A stretch of DNA of 58,907 nucleotides from Variovorax sp. WDL1 (lineage in GTDB: Bacteria; Pseudomonadota; Gammaproteobacteria; Burkholderiales; Burkholderiaceae_C): NCBI RefSeq assembly GCF_001541225.1, contig NZ_LMTS01000287.1:1816-60722 (forward strand), read 5' to 3'. Of the stretch, positions 34,122 through 42,854 are shown piece after piece. The notes under the pieces were generated by a model that was given only the letters and a program-made list of their open reading frames with translations, was not told the DNA's origin and made no database searches. Made by a program: the position numbers and the translations under genes. Position 1 is the first letter of the stretch. Each line of letters starts with the position of its first letter.

Positions 34122-34696
34122 CACACTGCCAGGTTGATTGCCTTGCGCTCTTCGCGCTCCAGCAGGAAGTCGACGAAGGCCGCCAGGTCTTCGTGCACAC
34201 GCGTCTTCGGCGGGTATTCCGGCGGCAGCGGCACGCCGCGGCAGGCAGCGCCCATGCCGGTCAGCAGCAGGTGCGGCTCGCAGCCCGCGGCCGCGCCGGC
34301 CAGCATGTCGCGCAGGCTGTCGCCGGCGGTCGGCACGTTGGCGAGATCCACGCCATAGCGTTCGGCAATCTGCAGGAACAGGCCCGGCTTGGGCTTGCGG
34401 CATTCGCAGTTCTCGTCGGGGCTGTGCGGGCAATAGAACACCGCGTCCACGCGCCCGCCCACGGCCGCGAGCATCTTGTGCATCTTGGCGTGCATGGCAT
34501 TGAGCGAGGCCACGTCGAACAGCCCGCGGCCGAGGCCGGACTGGTTGGAGGCGATCACCACATGCCATCCCGCATGGTTGAGCCGCGCCACCGCCTCCAG
34601 CGCGCCGGGCAGCGGCGTCCACTCGATGTCCCTCTTGACGAAGTCCTCGCGGTGCACGTTGAGCGTGCCGTTGCGGTCGAGGATGACGATTTTCAT
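34121..34696 (-). CDS. gmhB: D-glycero-beta-D-manno-heptose 1,7-bisphosphate 7-phosphatase (GmhB) with a substituted catalytic residue
   Basis: A 191-residue HAD phosphatase for the ADP-heptose precursor of the lipopolysaccharide inner core. The overall GmhB pattern is complete: SNQSGLGRGLFD, the zinc cluster C-x-H-x7-C-x-C in CPHSPDENCECRKPKPG, and the DSL motif AGDSLRDMLAG. But motif I reads DRNGT at residues 7-11, so the general acid/base Asp is Asn9, while the nucleophile Asp7 is kept. I checked the codon AAC on the minus strand; a single-base error or a real change cannot be told apart. Loss of the acid would reduce activity. It is coupled to plsC by a 1-base overlap and follows glyS. 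Confidence 0.88.
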   Translation of the reverse strand: MKIVILDRNGTLNVHREDFVKRDIEWTPLPGALEAVARLNHAGWHVVIASNQSGLGRGLFDVASLNAMHAKMHKMLAAVGGRVDAVFYCPHSPDENCECRKPKPGLFLQIAERYGVDLANVPTAGDSLRDMLAGAAAGCEPHLLLTGMGAACRGVPLPPEYPPKTRVHEDLAAFVDFLLEREERKAINLAV

Positions 34697-34707
34697 GGGG
34701 CCCCCGA

Positions 34708-36861
34708 TCACGCCGCCAGCCTCTCCAACTGCGCCACCCGGTTCATGGCCCGGTGCAGCAGCATCAGCAGCCCCAGGCGGTTGAGCCGCAGGTCGGACTG
34801 CTCGACATTGACCATCACGTCGTCGAAGAAGGCGTCGACCGGCCCCCGCAGCGCAGCCAGGGTCTGCAGCGAGGCGGTGTAGTCGCCGCCGTCGAACTGC
34901 GCATTGGCCGTGGGCACGACCTTCTGCATGGCGGCGTGCAGCGCCTTCTCGGCCGGGTCCTGCAGCAGCAGCTCGCTCACATGCGCATCGGCCTCGGGCG
35001 ATTTCTTGAGGATGTTGCCGATGCGCTTGTTGGCCGCGGCCAACGCCGGCGCCTCGGGCAGGGCTGCGAAGGCGCGCACCGCCGCCAGCAGCTTGGGCAC
35101 CTCGCCCAGGCGCTGCGGCGCGGGTGCCAGCACCGCCTCGACCTCCTGGGCGCTGGCCCCCTGCTCGCGCAGGCTGCCGGCCAGGCGGTCGTAGATGAAG
35201 GCTTCGAGCGCCTCGGTCGGGTCGGCCAGCGGATGGTCGCCCGCCTTGGGTGCGCCGAAGGCGGCGTAGGCCTGGCCGATCAGGTCGCGCAGGCCCAGCG
35301 GCAGCTGACGCTCGGTCAGCATGCGGATCACGCCCAGCGCATGGCGGCGCAGCGCGAAGGGGTCGCGGTCGCCGGTCGGCAGGTTGCCGATGCCGAACAT
35401 GCCCACCAGGGTCTCGAGCTTGTCGGCCAGGGCCGCCACGATACCGACGGGACCACGCGGCAGCGCGTCGCCGGCGAAGCGGGGCTTGTAGTGGTCCTCG
35501 ATCGCATCGGCGACGGCGTGCTCGAGGCCGTCGTGCAGCGCGTAGTAGCGGCCCATGATGCCCTGCAGCTCCGGGAACTCGCCGACCATGTCGGTGACCA
35601 GGTCGGCCTTGGCCAGCTGGGACGCCTGCACGGCGCGCGGCGCCAGCGCCGGGTCGCTCGACGCCTTGCCCAGTTGCTCGCCGATGGCGTGCGCGATGCG
35701 CATCACGCGCTCGACGCGCTCGCCCTGCGTGCCGAGCTTGTTGTGGTAGACCACCTTGCCCAGCGACTCGACGCGCGAAGCAAGTGACTTCTTGCGGTCC
35801 TGGTCGAAGAAGAACTTGGCATCGGCCAGGCGCGGGCGCACCACGCGTTCGTTGCCCCCGACCACGGCACTGGGGTCGGCCGGACGGATGTTGCTGACCA
35901 CCAGGAACTTGTTGGTGAGCCGCCCGGCGGCATCGAGCAGCGGAAAGTACTTCTGGTTGGCCTTCATCGTGAGAATGAGGCATTCCTGCGGCACGCCGAG
36001 GAACTCGCGTTCGAATTCGCAGACCAGCACGTTGGGGCGTTCGACCAGTGCAGTGACTTCGTCGAGCAGCGCATCGTCGTCGATCGGCTGCGTGCCGGCG
36101 CCGGCCGACAGCGCAGCCTCGGCCAGCTGGCGCGCGATCTCGAAGCGGCGCGCCTCGAAGCCGGCGATCACCGCGCCTTCTTCCTCCAACTGCACCGCAT
36201 AGCTGTTGGCGTTGCGCAGCACGATCGGGTCGCGCTGGGCCTCGAAGCGGTGGCCATGGGTTTCGCGCCCGGCCTGGAGGCCCAGCGCCTCGACCGGGAC
36301 CACGGTATCGCCATGCAGCGCAACCAGCCCGTGCGCCGGACGCACGAAGCTCACGCTGGTCCACCCGGGCAGCGCACAGCCGGCTTCGAGCTGGTAGCTC
36401 ATGACCTTGGGGATCGGCAGCTTCGCGATCGCCTCGGCCAGCGCCTTCTGCAGGCCTTCTGCCAGCGTCGCGCCCTTGGCGCTGCTGTCGAAGAACAGGG
36501 CCTCGGCCTTGCCATCCATCGCACGGCGCAGGCTGGGCACGGCGGCAGGATCGGCGCCCAGCGAGGCCAGCTTCTTGAGCAGTGCCGGCGTTGCCTGGCC
36601 GGCTGCATCGAGCCCCACGGCCACCGGCATCAGCTTCTGCGAGACCGCGCGGTCGGCCGCCTGCGCGCCGATGTTGGTGAGGTGCGCCGCCAGGCGCCGC
36701 GGAGAGGCATAGGCCGTCAGCACCGAGCTCGCGTCGGCCAGGCTCTGGGCCATCAGCTGGTCGCGCAGCACGCCGGCGAAGGCATCGCCCAGCTTCCTGA
36801 GCGCCTTCGGGGGCAGCTCTTCGACGAACAGCTCGACGAGCAGGTTGTTCTTGGTGCTCAT
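34708..36861 (-). CDS. glyS: Glycine-tRNA ligase beta subunit
   Basis: The 717-residue beta subunit of bacterial-type alpha2-beta2 glycyl-tRNA synthetase, which joins glycine to tRNA-Gly together with GlyQ. It begins with LLVELFVEELPPKALRKLGDAFA, holds the ALPGWTSVSFVRPAHGLVAL block, the HD-like DHYKPRFAGDALPRGP region and a helical C-terminal anticodon-binding domain that ends in QSDLRLNRLGLLMLLHRAMNRVA. Length and order are normal. It starts 4 bases after glyQ, and gmhB starts 12 bases after it. The gene is encoded in one frame with no visible break. Confidence 0.97.
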   Translation of the reverse strand: MSTKNNLLVELFVEELPPKALRKLGDAFAGVLRDQLMAQSLADASSVLTAYASPRRLAAHLTNIGAQAADRAVSQKLMPVAVGLDAAGQATPALLKKLASLGADPAAVPSLRRAMDGKAEALFFDSSAKGATLAEGLQKALAEAIAKLPIPKVMSYQLEAGCALPGWTSVSFVRPAHGLVALHGDTVVPVEALGLQAGRETHGHRFEAQRDPIVLRNANSYAVQLEEEGAVIAGFEARRFEIARQLAEAALSAGAGTQPIDDDALLDEVTALVERPNVLVCEFEREFLGVPQECLILTMKANQKYFPLLDAAGRLTNKFLVVSNIRPADPSAVVGGNERVVRPRLADAKFFFDQDRKKSLASRVESLGKVVYHNKLGTQGERVERVMRIAHAIGEQLGKASSDPALAPRAVQASQLAKADLVTDMVGEFPELQGIMGRYYALHDGLEHAVADAIEDHYKPRFAGDALPRGPVGIVAALADKLETLVGMFGIGNLPTGDRDPFALRRHALGVIRMLTERQLPLGLRDLIGQAYAAFGAPKAGDHPLADPTEALEAFIYDRLAGSLREQGASAQEVEAVLAPAPQRLGEVPKLLAAVRAFAALPEAPALAAANKRIGNILKKSPEADAHVSELLLQDPAEKALHAAMQKVVPTANAQFDGGDYTASLQTLAALRGPVDAFFDDVMVNVEQSDLRLNRLGLLMLLHRAMNRVAQLERLAA

Positions 36862-36864
36862 CGC

Positions 36865-37785
36865 TCAGGCCGCCTTCTTCGTCATCTCGGCCACCCACTC
36901 GCGCGGCGCCAGCGGGAAGCCGAGGCGCTCCCGGCTTTCGTAGTAGCTCTGCGCCACGCTGCGCGCAAGGTTACGGATGCGGCCGATGTAGGCCGCACGC
37001 TCGGTCACGCTGATGGCGCCGCGCGCATCCAGCAGGTTGAAGCTGTGGGCCGCCTTGAGCACCTGCTCGTAGGCCGGCAGCGCGAGCTTCTGCTCCATCA
37101 GATGCTTCGCTTGCTTCTCGTGCGCAGCGAAGGCAGCGAACAGGAAGTCCGCGTCGCTGTGCTCGAAGTTGTAGGTCGACTGCTCGACCTCGTTCTGCTT
37201 GTAGACGTCGCCATACGTCAGTTTCTCGCCCTTCGAACTTTCGGTCCAGGTCAGGTTGTAGACGTTGTCCACGCCCTGCAGGTACATCGCGAGGCGCTCG
37301 AGGCCGTAGGTGATCTCGCCCGTGATGGGCCGGCAGTCGATGCCGCCGACCTGCTGGAAGTAGGTGAACTGCGTCACCTCCATGCCGTTGAGCCAGACCT
37401 CCCAGCCCAGGCCCCAGGCACCGAGAGTGGGGTTCTCCCAGTCGTCCTCGACGAAGCGGATGTCGTTCTTCTTCAGATCGAACCCCAGCGCCTCGAGCGA
37501 GCCCAGATAGAGCTCGAGGATGTTGGCCGGCGCCGGCTTCAGCACGACCTGGTACTGGTAATAGTGCTGCAGGCGGTTCGGGTTCTCGCCGTAGCGGCCG
37601 TCCTTGGGACGCCGGCTGGGCTGGACGTAGGCGGCTTTCCAGGGCTCGGGGCCGAGCGCACGCAGGAAGGTCGCGGTGTGCGAGGTACCGGCCCCCACCT
37701 CCATGTCGTAGGGTTGCAGCAGCGCGCAGCCCTGGGCATCCCAGTAGGACTGCAGCTTGAGAATGATTTGTTGGAAGGTGAGCAT
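36865..37785 (-). CDS. glyQ: Glycine-tRNA ligase alpha subunit
   Basis: The 306-residue catalytic alpha subunit of glycyl-tRNA synthetase. Highly conserved blocks are DMEVGAGTSHTATFLRALGPEPW, YVQPSRRPKDGRYGENPNRLQHYYQ, RFVEDDWENPTLGAWGLGWEVWLNG, EVTQFTYFQQVGG and GEITYGLERLAMYLQGVDNVYNL. ATG 37785 (LTFQQIILKLQSYW follows) fits the family; an earlier ATG at 37830 adds 15 codons that contain a 9-bp inverted repeat, so the later start leaves that repeat in the leader. Neither start has a clear Shine-Dalgarno. It heads the glyQ-glyS-gmhB-plsC-metallopeptidase operon. Confidence 0.96.
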   Translation of the reverse strand: MLTFQQIILKLQSYWDAQGCALLQPYDMEVGAGTSHTATFLRALGPEPWKAAYVQPSRRPKDGRYGENPNRLQHYYQYQVVLKPAPANILELYLGSLEALGFDLKKNDIRFVEDDWENPTLGAWGLGWEVWLNGMEVTQFTYFQQVGGIDCRPITGEITYGLERLAMYLQGVDNVYNLTWTESSKGEKLTYGDVYKQNEVEQSTYNFEHSDADFLFAAFAAHEKQAKHLMEQKLALPAYEQVLKAAHSFNLLDARGAISVTERAAYIGRIRNLARSVAQSYYESRERLGFPLAPREWVAEMTKKAA

Positions 37786-37798
37786 CTTGGGGTGTTGG

Positions 37799-37818
37799 CT
37801 GTTCGAGTCCTCGAACAG
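37799..37818. repeat. 9-bp inverted repeat with 2-base spacer upstream of glyQ
   Basis: CTGTTCGAG-TC-CTCGAACAG is perfect. It lies 14-33 bases before the preferred glyQ start, or inside codons 5-11 if the upstream ATG is used. Candidate operator or leader hairpin. Confidence 0.5.
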
Positions 37819-37852
37819 CGAACCGGGCATTTTAAGAGCGCCTGGATGGACA

Positions 37853-37883
37853 ACGGCCGCAGGGCTTGCGCCGCTGCGGCCGT
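37853..37883 (-). terminator. Strong hairpin between asparaginase and glyQ
   Basis: ACGGCCGCAG (37853-37862) and CTGCGGCCGT (37874-37883) form a perfect 10-bp GC-rich stem with an 11-base loop, 29 bases downstream of the asparaginase stop on the minus strand. No U-run follows, so it is a candidate terminator only. Confidence 0.5.
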
Positions 37884-37911
37884 CGAGGTGAAGCGGGAAG
37901 CCCCCCGGGGT

Positions 37912-38982
37912 TCAATACTCCCAGAAGATCCTTTGCATTTCCTTCGGGTCGTTGGTCTTGGTCAATGCCACCATCGCGAGGATGCGCGCCTTCTGCGGCT
38001 TCAGGTCATGCGCCGCCACCCAGTCGTACTTGTCGTCGGGCTGCTCGGCATTGCGCAGCACGAAGCCGTCGGGCACGCGGGAGCTGCGGATGATCTGCAC
38101 ACCGTCGCCGCGCAGCTTCTGCAGCACGGGCACGATGCGGTCGGCCACCGAGCCGTTGCCGGTGCCGGCATGGACCAGCGCCTTCACGCCGCTCTTGGCG
38201 AGAGCATCGATCGCGGTCGCGGGGACGCTGCCGTAGCCGTAGACGATGTCGACCGCGGGCAGCGCAGCGATCTCGTCGATGTTGAATTCCGACTGGATGG
38301 TGTGGCGCTTCACCGGCGCGCGGAACCAGTAGTTCTTGCCCTCGACGATCATGCCCAGCGGGCCCCACTGGCTCTTGAAGGCCTCGGTCTTGATGTTGAC
38401 CACCTTGCTGACGTCGCGCCCACTCTGGATCTCGTCGTTCATGGTCACCAGCACGCCCTTGCCGGACGCGTCCTTGCTGGCGGCGACGTTGACGGCGTCG
38501 TACAGGTTGAGCGCGCCGTCGGCCGACAGCGCGGTGCCCGGACGCATCGAGCCGACCACCACGATGGGCTTGGAAGTGCGCACCACCAGGGTGAGGAAGT
38601 AGGCGGTCTCCTCCAGCGTGTCGGTGCCGTGGGTGATGACGATGCCGTCGACGTCCGCCTGCTTGGCGAGGGCAGAGACGCGCTTGGCCAGCACCATCAG
38701 GTTGTCGTTGGTGAAGCTCTCCGAGGCGATCTGGAACACCTGCTCGCCGCGCACGTTGGCGACCTTGGAGATCTCGGGCAGGCCGGCGATCAGCTTGTCG
38801 ACCGGCACCTTGGCGGCAGCATAGGTGGCACTGTTGGCGGCCGAGGCGCCGGCGCCGGCGATGGTGCCTCCGGTCGCGAGGATCACCACATTGGGCAGGG
38901 CCTGCTGGGCATGGGCGATGGCGGCGGCGGCCGTCAACGCCGCAGCGGCCGCGAAGGCACGGAAGCGGGGGGCGAAGAACAT
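37912..38982 (-). CDS. Type II (exported) L-asparaginase/glutaminase
   Basis: A 356-residue periplasmic asparaginase that turns asparagine (and perhaps glutamine) into aspartate and ammonia. The signal peptide occupies about residues 1-26, with cleavage after AHA. The first catalytic Thr is in LATGGTIAG and the second group in THGTDTLEETAYFL, with the Thr-Asp pair and a Lys in this region and further on. The first ATG in frame is 10 codons upstream, but the AGGAG at 38989-38993 fits ATG 38982. It is separated by a strong hairpin from glyQ and by about 160 bases from the divergent TetR gene. Confidence 0.94.
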   Translation of the reverse strand: MFFAPRFRAFAAAAALTAAAAIAHAQQALPNVVILATGGTIAGAGASAANSATYAAAKVPVDKLIAGLPEISKVANVRGEQVFQIASESFTNDNLMVLAKRVSALAKQADVDGIVITHGTDTLEETAYFLTLVVRTSKPIVVVGSMRPGTALSADGALNLYDAVNVAASKDASGKGVLVTMNDEIQSGRDVSKVVNIKTEAFKSQWGPLGMIVEGKNYWFRAPVKRHTIQSEFNIDEIAALPAVDIVYGYGSVPATAIDALAKSGVKALVHAGTGNGSVADRIVPVLQKLRGDGVQIIRSSRVPDGFVLRNAEQPDDKYDWVAAHDLKPQKARILAMVALTKTNDPKEMQRIFWEY

Positions 38983-39145
38983 GGGGGCTCCTGTTGGCGT
39001 GAAGAATTTCACGAAAGGCAGGGGACGATACCGGAAGCCCGCACCACCGTGACAAGCCTGAGATGCTTCCTGCGCATGGGGCGATGCCGGCGAGACGGTT
39101 CGAACGAAGCGCTACCATCGCCCACGCGGCAATGCCGCCCTACCC

Positions 39146-39826
39146 ATGAGCAGTCCAACCCTTCCTGCCGGAGCCGCGGAGGCGCAGCAGATGCCGGCGC
39201 CGGAAGGCCCGCTGTCGCGCGCACGGCCGGGCCGCGAGCGCATCCTGGCCGCGATCCGCAGCGCGGCCATCGCCGAGTTCAGCCTGCACGGGCTCAAGGG
39301 CAGTTCCACCCAGGCGATCGCGGCGCGCGCCGGCCTCACCAAGCCGCAGTTGCACTACTACATCGCCGGCAAGGAAGAGCTCTACGAAGAGTTGCTGATG
39401 CAGGTGCTGCACGACTGGAAGGTGGTGTTCGCCTTCGAGGAGCACGCCAGCGCGCCGGGGCCGGTGCTCGCGGACTACATCCGCAAGAAGCTGGACCATG
39501 CCTTCGACAACCCCGAGATCTCGCGCATCTTCACCCGCGAGGTGCTGGACGGGGGGCGCAACCTGGCACGCTACTGGCCGAACGCGCGCGCCTGGACGCA
39601 AAAGAAGGTGGACATCATCAACGGCTGGATCGCGCGCGGCCTGATGCGGCCGCTGGACGCGCGCCTGCTGCTGATGCACATCTGGGCCATGACCCAGAGC
39701 TACGCCGACTACGCGCTGCAGACACGGGTGATGCTGGGCCTGCCGCCCGACGCGCCGATCGAGCGCGAGCCGATCGCGCGCGAGTTGGTCGCCTTCGTGC
39801 TGAACGGCTGCGGGATCGATCGCTGA
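39146..39826 (+). CDS. TetR-family transcriptional regulator, RutR-like
   Basis: A 226-residue TetR regulator. The helix-turn-helix is at about 30-75: GRERILAAIRSAAIAEFSLHGLKGSSTQAIAARAGLTKPQLHYYIAGKEELYEELL. The rest is helical ligand-binding domain with FTREVLDGG, ARAWTQKKVDIINGWIARGL and IWAMTQSYADYALQ, which resemble RutR. The first 25 residues are a flexible N-terminal extension. It sits divergent from the exported asparaginase and converges on the MFS gene 20 bases away. RutR-type proteins respond to pyrimidines, but the ligand here is not shown. Confidence 0.9.
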   Translation: MSSPTLPAGAAEAQQMPAPEGPLSRARPGRERILAAIRSAAIAEFSLHGLKGSSTQAIAARAGLTKPQLHYYIAGKEELYEELLMQVLHDWKVVFAFEEHASAPGPVLADYIRKKLDHAFDNPEISRIFTREVLDGGRNLARYWPNARAWTQKKVDIINGWIARGLMRPLDARLLLMHIWAMTQSYADYALQTRVMLGLPPDAPIEREPIARELVAFVLNGCGIDR

Positions 39827-39846
39827 TTCGCCTGGAGCAGCGCGAC

Positions 39847-41046
39847 TCAGCGACTGGCGACGGCATCCTTCACCAACCCCGCATCCGCCGATCGCCGCGC
39901 CGGCGCCGGCGGCAGCTTCATGGCCAGCAGGGCGGCGCAAGCCGACAAGCCGAGCCCGCTGGAGAGCCAGAGCGCGCCGGCACCCCAGCGCTCCAGTGCC
40001 AGGCCGAACAGGAAGGGCGCACCGGCCTGCACGATTCGCGCAGGCACCATCAGGAGGCCCTGGCGCTGCCCATAGCCCTTGGGGCCGAAGATCAGCAAGG
40101 GCAGCGTGCCGATGGCGATGGTCAGGATGCCATTGCCCAGGCCATGCAGCACGGCGAAGGCCGCCGCTGCCTGCATTCCGAACAGACCCACGCACAGCGC
40201 ACCCAGCGGGTGCGCCAAGGTGGCTAGGCGGGCCGACAGCAAGGGGTGCGCACGCTTGAGGAACCCGAATTCGATCAACCGGCCCGCCACCTGTGCCGGC
40301 CCCACCAGCGCCGCGATCGACACCGCCACCGCGAGCGTTGCCCCGCCGGCCAGCAGCAGCCGTGGCAGATGGGCGGCCATCGCGGTACTGATGAACCAGG
40401 TGACGGCGAACACGTAGGCCATGATCCAGGCCGCCCGGCGCTGCTGCGCCGGCGTGAGGGCGGCGGCCCGGCCCTGCTCGGCGTTGCCATCGTCCGCCTG
40501 CATGGCATGCGCCGGCGGCGGCCGCGGCAGCAGCGCGTTCAGCGGGAGGCCGAGGACCAGGTGCAGTCCGGCCCAGGCCAGGCATGCACCCCGCCATCCC
40601 GCGACGTCCTCGAGCCAGGCCGACAGCGGCCAGCCCACCGTGCTCGCGAAACCCGCCAGCAGCGTGATGCCCGTGATCGCACCACGCGCATCGCGCCCGT
40701 GCAGGCGCACCGCCGTCGCGAACGCGGCCTCGTACAGCCCACTGCCCATCCCCACGCCGAGCAGGAGCCAGGCAGCGAAGACATGGACGGGATGGGTGGC
40801 CAGCGCGAGCCCGGCGAGGCCCGTGGCGAACACCAGGTTGCTCGCGACGAGGACCGGCCGGCCGCCGAAGCGGTCGATCGCGCGCCCCGCCCAGGGACCG
40901 GTCGCCGCGGACACGAGGAGCGCAAGGGAGAAGGCCGCGAAGATCGTGGAAGGAGAGACACCGAGCTCGGCCCCCATGGGCCCGGCCAGGACCGCGGGGA
41001 GGTAATAGGAGGAAGCCCAGGCGAGCGTCTGCGCCACGCCGAGCAT
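39847..41046 (-). CDS. MFS transporter at the end of the arsenic operon
   Basis: A 399-residue major facilitator with twelve hydrophobic segments. The second loop shows GPWAGRAIDRFGGRPVL, a G-x-x-x-D-x-x-G-R-R/G-type motif. It is the last gene after arsH, 38 bases downstream on the same strand, so it is probably co-transcribed. MFS exporters in ars operons carry organoarsenicals or arsenic adducts, but this one also resembles generic drug or metabolite MFS proteins, so its substrate is open. ATG 41046 lacks a good ribosome binding site; an alternative TTG about 9 codons upstream follows GGGAAAG. Confidence 0.83.
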   Translation of the reverse strand: MLGVAQTLAWASSYYLPAVLAGPMGAELGVSPSTIFAAFSLALLVSAATGPWAGRAIDRFGGRPVLVASNLVFATGLAGLALATHPVHVFAAWLLLGVGMGSGLYEAAFATAVRLHGRDARGAITGITLLAGFASTVGWPLSAWLEDVAGWRGACLAWAGLHLVLGLPLNALLPRPPPAHAMQADDGNAEQGRAAALTPAQQRRAAWIMAYVFAVTWFISTAMAAHLPRLLLAGGATLAVAVSIAALVGPAQVAGRLIEFGFLKRAHPLLSARLATLAHPLGALCVGLFGMQAAAAFAVLHGLGNGILTIAIGTLPLLIFGPKGYGQRQGLLMVPARIVQAGAPFLFGLALERWGAGALWLSSGLGLSACAALLAMKLPPAPARRSADAGLVKDAVASR

Positions 41047-41084
41047 CAAGGTGGTGGTGCGGCGGCCGGGCAAGGCTTTCCCGC

Positions 41085-41798
41085 TCAGTGGCTGCGCTGA
41101 TTGACGCGCTTCGACAGCGCCGCGGCATTCTCCCGGCGTTCGCTGTAGCGGTCGACCAGGTAGCCGGCGCAGTCGCGCGTGAGCAGGGTGAACTTCACCA
41201 GTTCCTCCATCACATCGACCACGCGCTCGTAATAGGGCGACGGTTTCATGCGCCCATCTTCGCCGAATTCGAGAAAGGCCTTTGCGACCGAGGACTGGTT
41301 GGGGATCGTGATCATGCGCATCCAGCGGCCCAGCACGCGCATCTGATTGACCGCATTGAAGGACTGGGAGCCGCCGGACACCTCCATCACGGCGAGCGTC
41401 TTGCCCTGCGTGGGCCGGACCGCGCCGACCGACAGCGGGATCCAGTCGATCTGCGCCTTCATGATCCCGGTCATCGCGCCGTGGCGCTCGGGCGAGGTCC
41501 AGACCATGCCCTCCGCCCATTGCGCCAGGTCGCGCAGCTCGCGGACTTTCGGATGGTCTTCAGGCGCGTCGTCGGGCAGCGGCAGCCCGCGGGGATCGAA
41601 GATGCGGGTCTCCGCTCCCATGGCGCGCAGCAGGCGCGCGGCCTCCTCTGTCAGGAGCCGGCTGTAGGAGCGCTCCCGGGCCGAGCCGTAGAGCAGCAGG
41701 ATGCGGGGCGCATGCGCGGAACGCTGCTGCACGAACAGCTGATCCAGGCCGGGTCTGTCGAACTGGGCAGGGTCGATGTTCGGAAGCTCAGGACTCAT
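41085..41798 (-). CDS. arsH: ArsH NADPH-dependent FMN reductase
   Basis: A 237-residue flavodoxin-like flavoprotein. FMN-binding residues are in LLYGSARERSYSRLLTEEAARLL, and the ArsH diagnostics RGLPLPDD, WTSPERHGAMTGIMKAQIDWIPL and GGSQSFNAVNQMRVLGRWMRMITIPNQSS are all present. ArsH oxidises trivalent organoarsenicals such as MAs(III) to less toxic forms. Its ATG overlaps the end of acr3 by 11 bases, indicating coupling. The first in-frame ATG six codons upstream lies inside acr3; the internal one at 41798 (SPELPN) is more likely. Confidence 0.96.
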   Translation of the reverse strand: MSPELPNIDPAQFDRPGLDQLFVQQRSAHAPRILLLYGSARERSYSRLLTEEAARLLRAMGAETRIFDPRGLPLPDDAPEDHPKVRELRDLAQWAEGMVWTSPERHGAMTGIMKAQIDWIPLSVGAVRPTQGKTLAVMEVSGGSQSFNAVNQMRVLGRWMRMITIPNQSSVAKAFLEFGEDGRMKPSPYYERVVDVMEELVKFTLLTRDCAGYLVDRYSERRENAAALSKRVNQRSH

Positions 41799-42846
41799 AC
41801 CAACCCCGCGATGCATTCACTACCTTCACCACCGCCAGCATGATCGGCACCTCGATCAGCACGCCCACCACGGTGGCCAGCGCGGCGCCGGAATGGAAGC
41901 CGAACAGGCTGATGGCCGCCGCCACGGCCAGCTCGAAGAAGTTCGAGGCGCCGATCAGCGCCGAGGGGCAGGCCACGTTGTGCTTCTCGCCGACCTTCCG
42001 GTTCAGCCAATAGGCCAGACTCGAGTTGACGATGACCTGGATCAGGATCGGTACGGCCAGCATCGCGATCACGAGCGGCTGCCGGAGGATGGCCTCGCCC
42101 TGGAACGCGAAGAGCAGCACCAGGGTCAGCAGCAGCGCCGCGATGGACCAGGGACCGATGCGATGCAGGGCGCGCTCGAAGGCCGCGGGGCCGGCACGCA
42201 GGATCCGACGGCGCAACAGCTGCGAGAAGATCACCGGCAGAACGATGTACAGCCCCACCGAGGTGATCAAGGTGTCCCACGGCACGGTGATGGCCGAAAG
42301 GCCCAGCAGCAGCCCGACGATCGGCGCGAAGGCGAACACCATGATGGCATCGTTCAAGGCGACCTGGGACAGTGTGAAGGCCGGGTCGCCGCCAGTCAGC
42401 CGGCTCCAGACGAAGACCATGGCCGTACACGGTGCCGCGGCCAGCAGGATCAGGCCTGCGACGTAGCTGTCCAGTTGCTCGGCCGGCAAATAGCCCGCGA
42501 AGACCTGTCGCACGAACAGCCACGCGAGGAAGGCCATCGAGAAGGGCTTGACGGCCCAGTTGACGAACAGCGTGACGCCGATGCCGCGCCAATGCTGCTT
42601 CACTTGGGCCAGCGCCGCGAAGTCGACGCGCAGCAGCATCGGGATGATCATCACCCAGATCAGCACGCCCACCGGGATGTTCACGCGCGCGACTTCCAGT
42701 CGGCCGACGGCCTGGAAGGCGGCGGGGAACAGTTGGCCGAGTGCGATGCCTGCGACGATGCACAGGAACACCCAGAGAGTCAGATAGCGCTCGAAGACGC
42801 TCATGGAGGCCGCGCCCCGGGGCGGGCTTTCGATCACTGCGCTCAT
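41788..42846 (-). CDS. acr3: Acr3-type arsenite efflux transporter
   Basis: A 352-residue Acr3 (BASS-related) permease exporting arsenite from the cytoplasm, with ten transmembrane segments. Characteristic blocks are VWVMIIPMLLRVDF, GLILLAAAPCTAMVFVWS with the conserved Cys, and GASNFFELAVAAAISLFG. The first 15 residues may be a spacer; a second ATG at codon 15 (SVFERYL) is possible. It follows arsC with an 8-base gap and overlaps arsH. It works without an ArsA ATPase, which is absent here. Confidence 0.96.
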   Translation of the reverse strand: MSAVIESPPRGAASMSVFERYLTLWVFLCIVAGIALGQLFPAAFQAVGRLEVARVNIPVGVLIWVMIIPMLLRVDFAALAQVKQHWRGIGVTLFVNWAVKPFSMAFLAWLFVRQVFAGYLPAEQLDSYVAGLILLAAAPCTAMVFVWSRLTGGDPAFTLSQVALNDAIMVFAFAPIVGLLLGLSAITVPWDTLITSVGLYIVLPVIFSQLLRRRILRAGPAAFERALHRIGPWSIAALLLTLVLLFAFQGEAILRQPLVIAMLAVPILIQVIVNSSLAYWLNRKVGEKHNVACPSALIGASNFFELAVAAAISLFGFHSGAALATVVGVLIEVPIMLAVVKVVNASRGWYES

Positions 42847-42854
42847 GGTGGCCT

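Noticed and set aside
34121..36898. Possible glyS-gmhB fusion
   Set aside because: The gmhB frame simply runs open backwards into glyS in another frame; gmhB has its own ATG at 34696.
37799..37818. LexA box before glyQ
   Set aside because: The CTGT and ACAG ends are separated by 12 bases, not the 8 of the usual SOS box, so it is only a general palindrome.
36250..40227. Longest open frame of the window, plus strand, about 1,325 codons
   Set aside because: It runs antisense to glyS, glyQ and the asparaginase and shares TetR DNA in another frame. High GC leaves antisense frames free of stops; its composition (Arg/His/Ala-rich) has no domain pattern.
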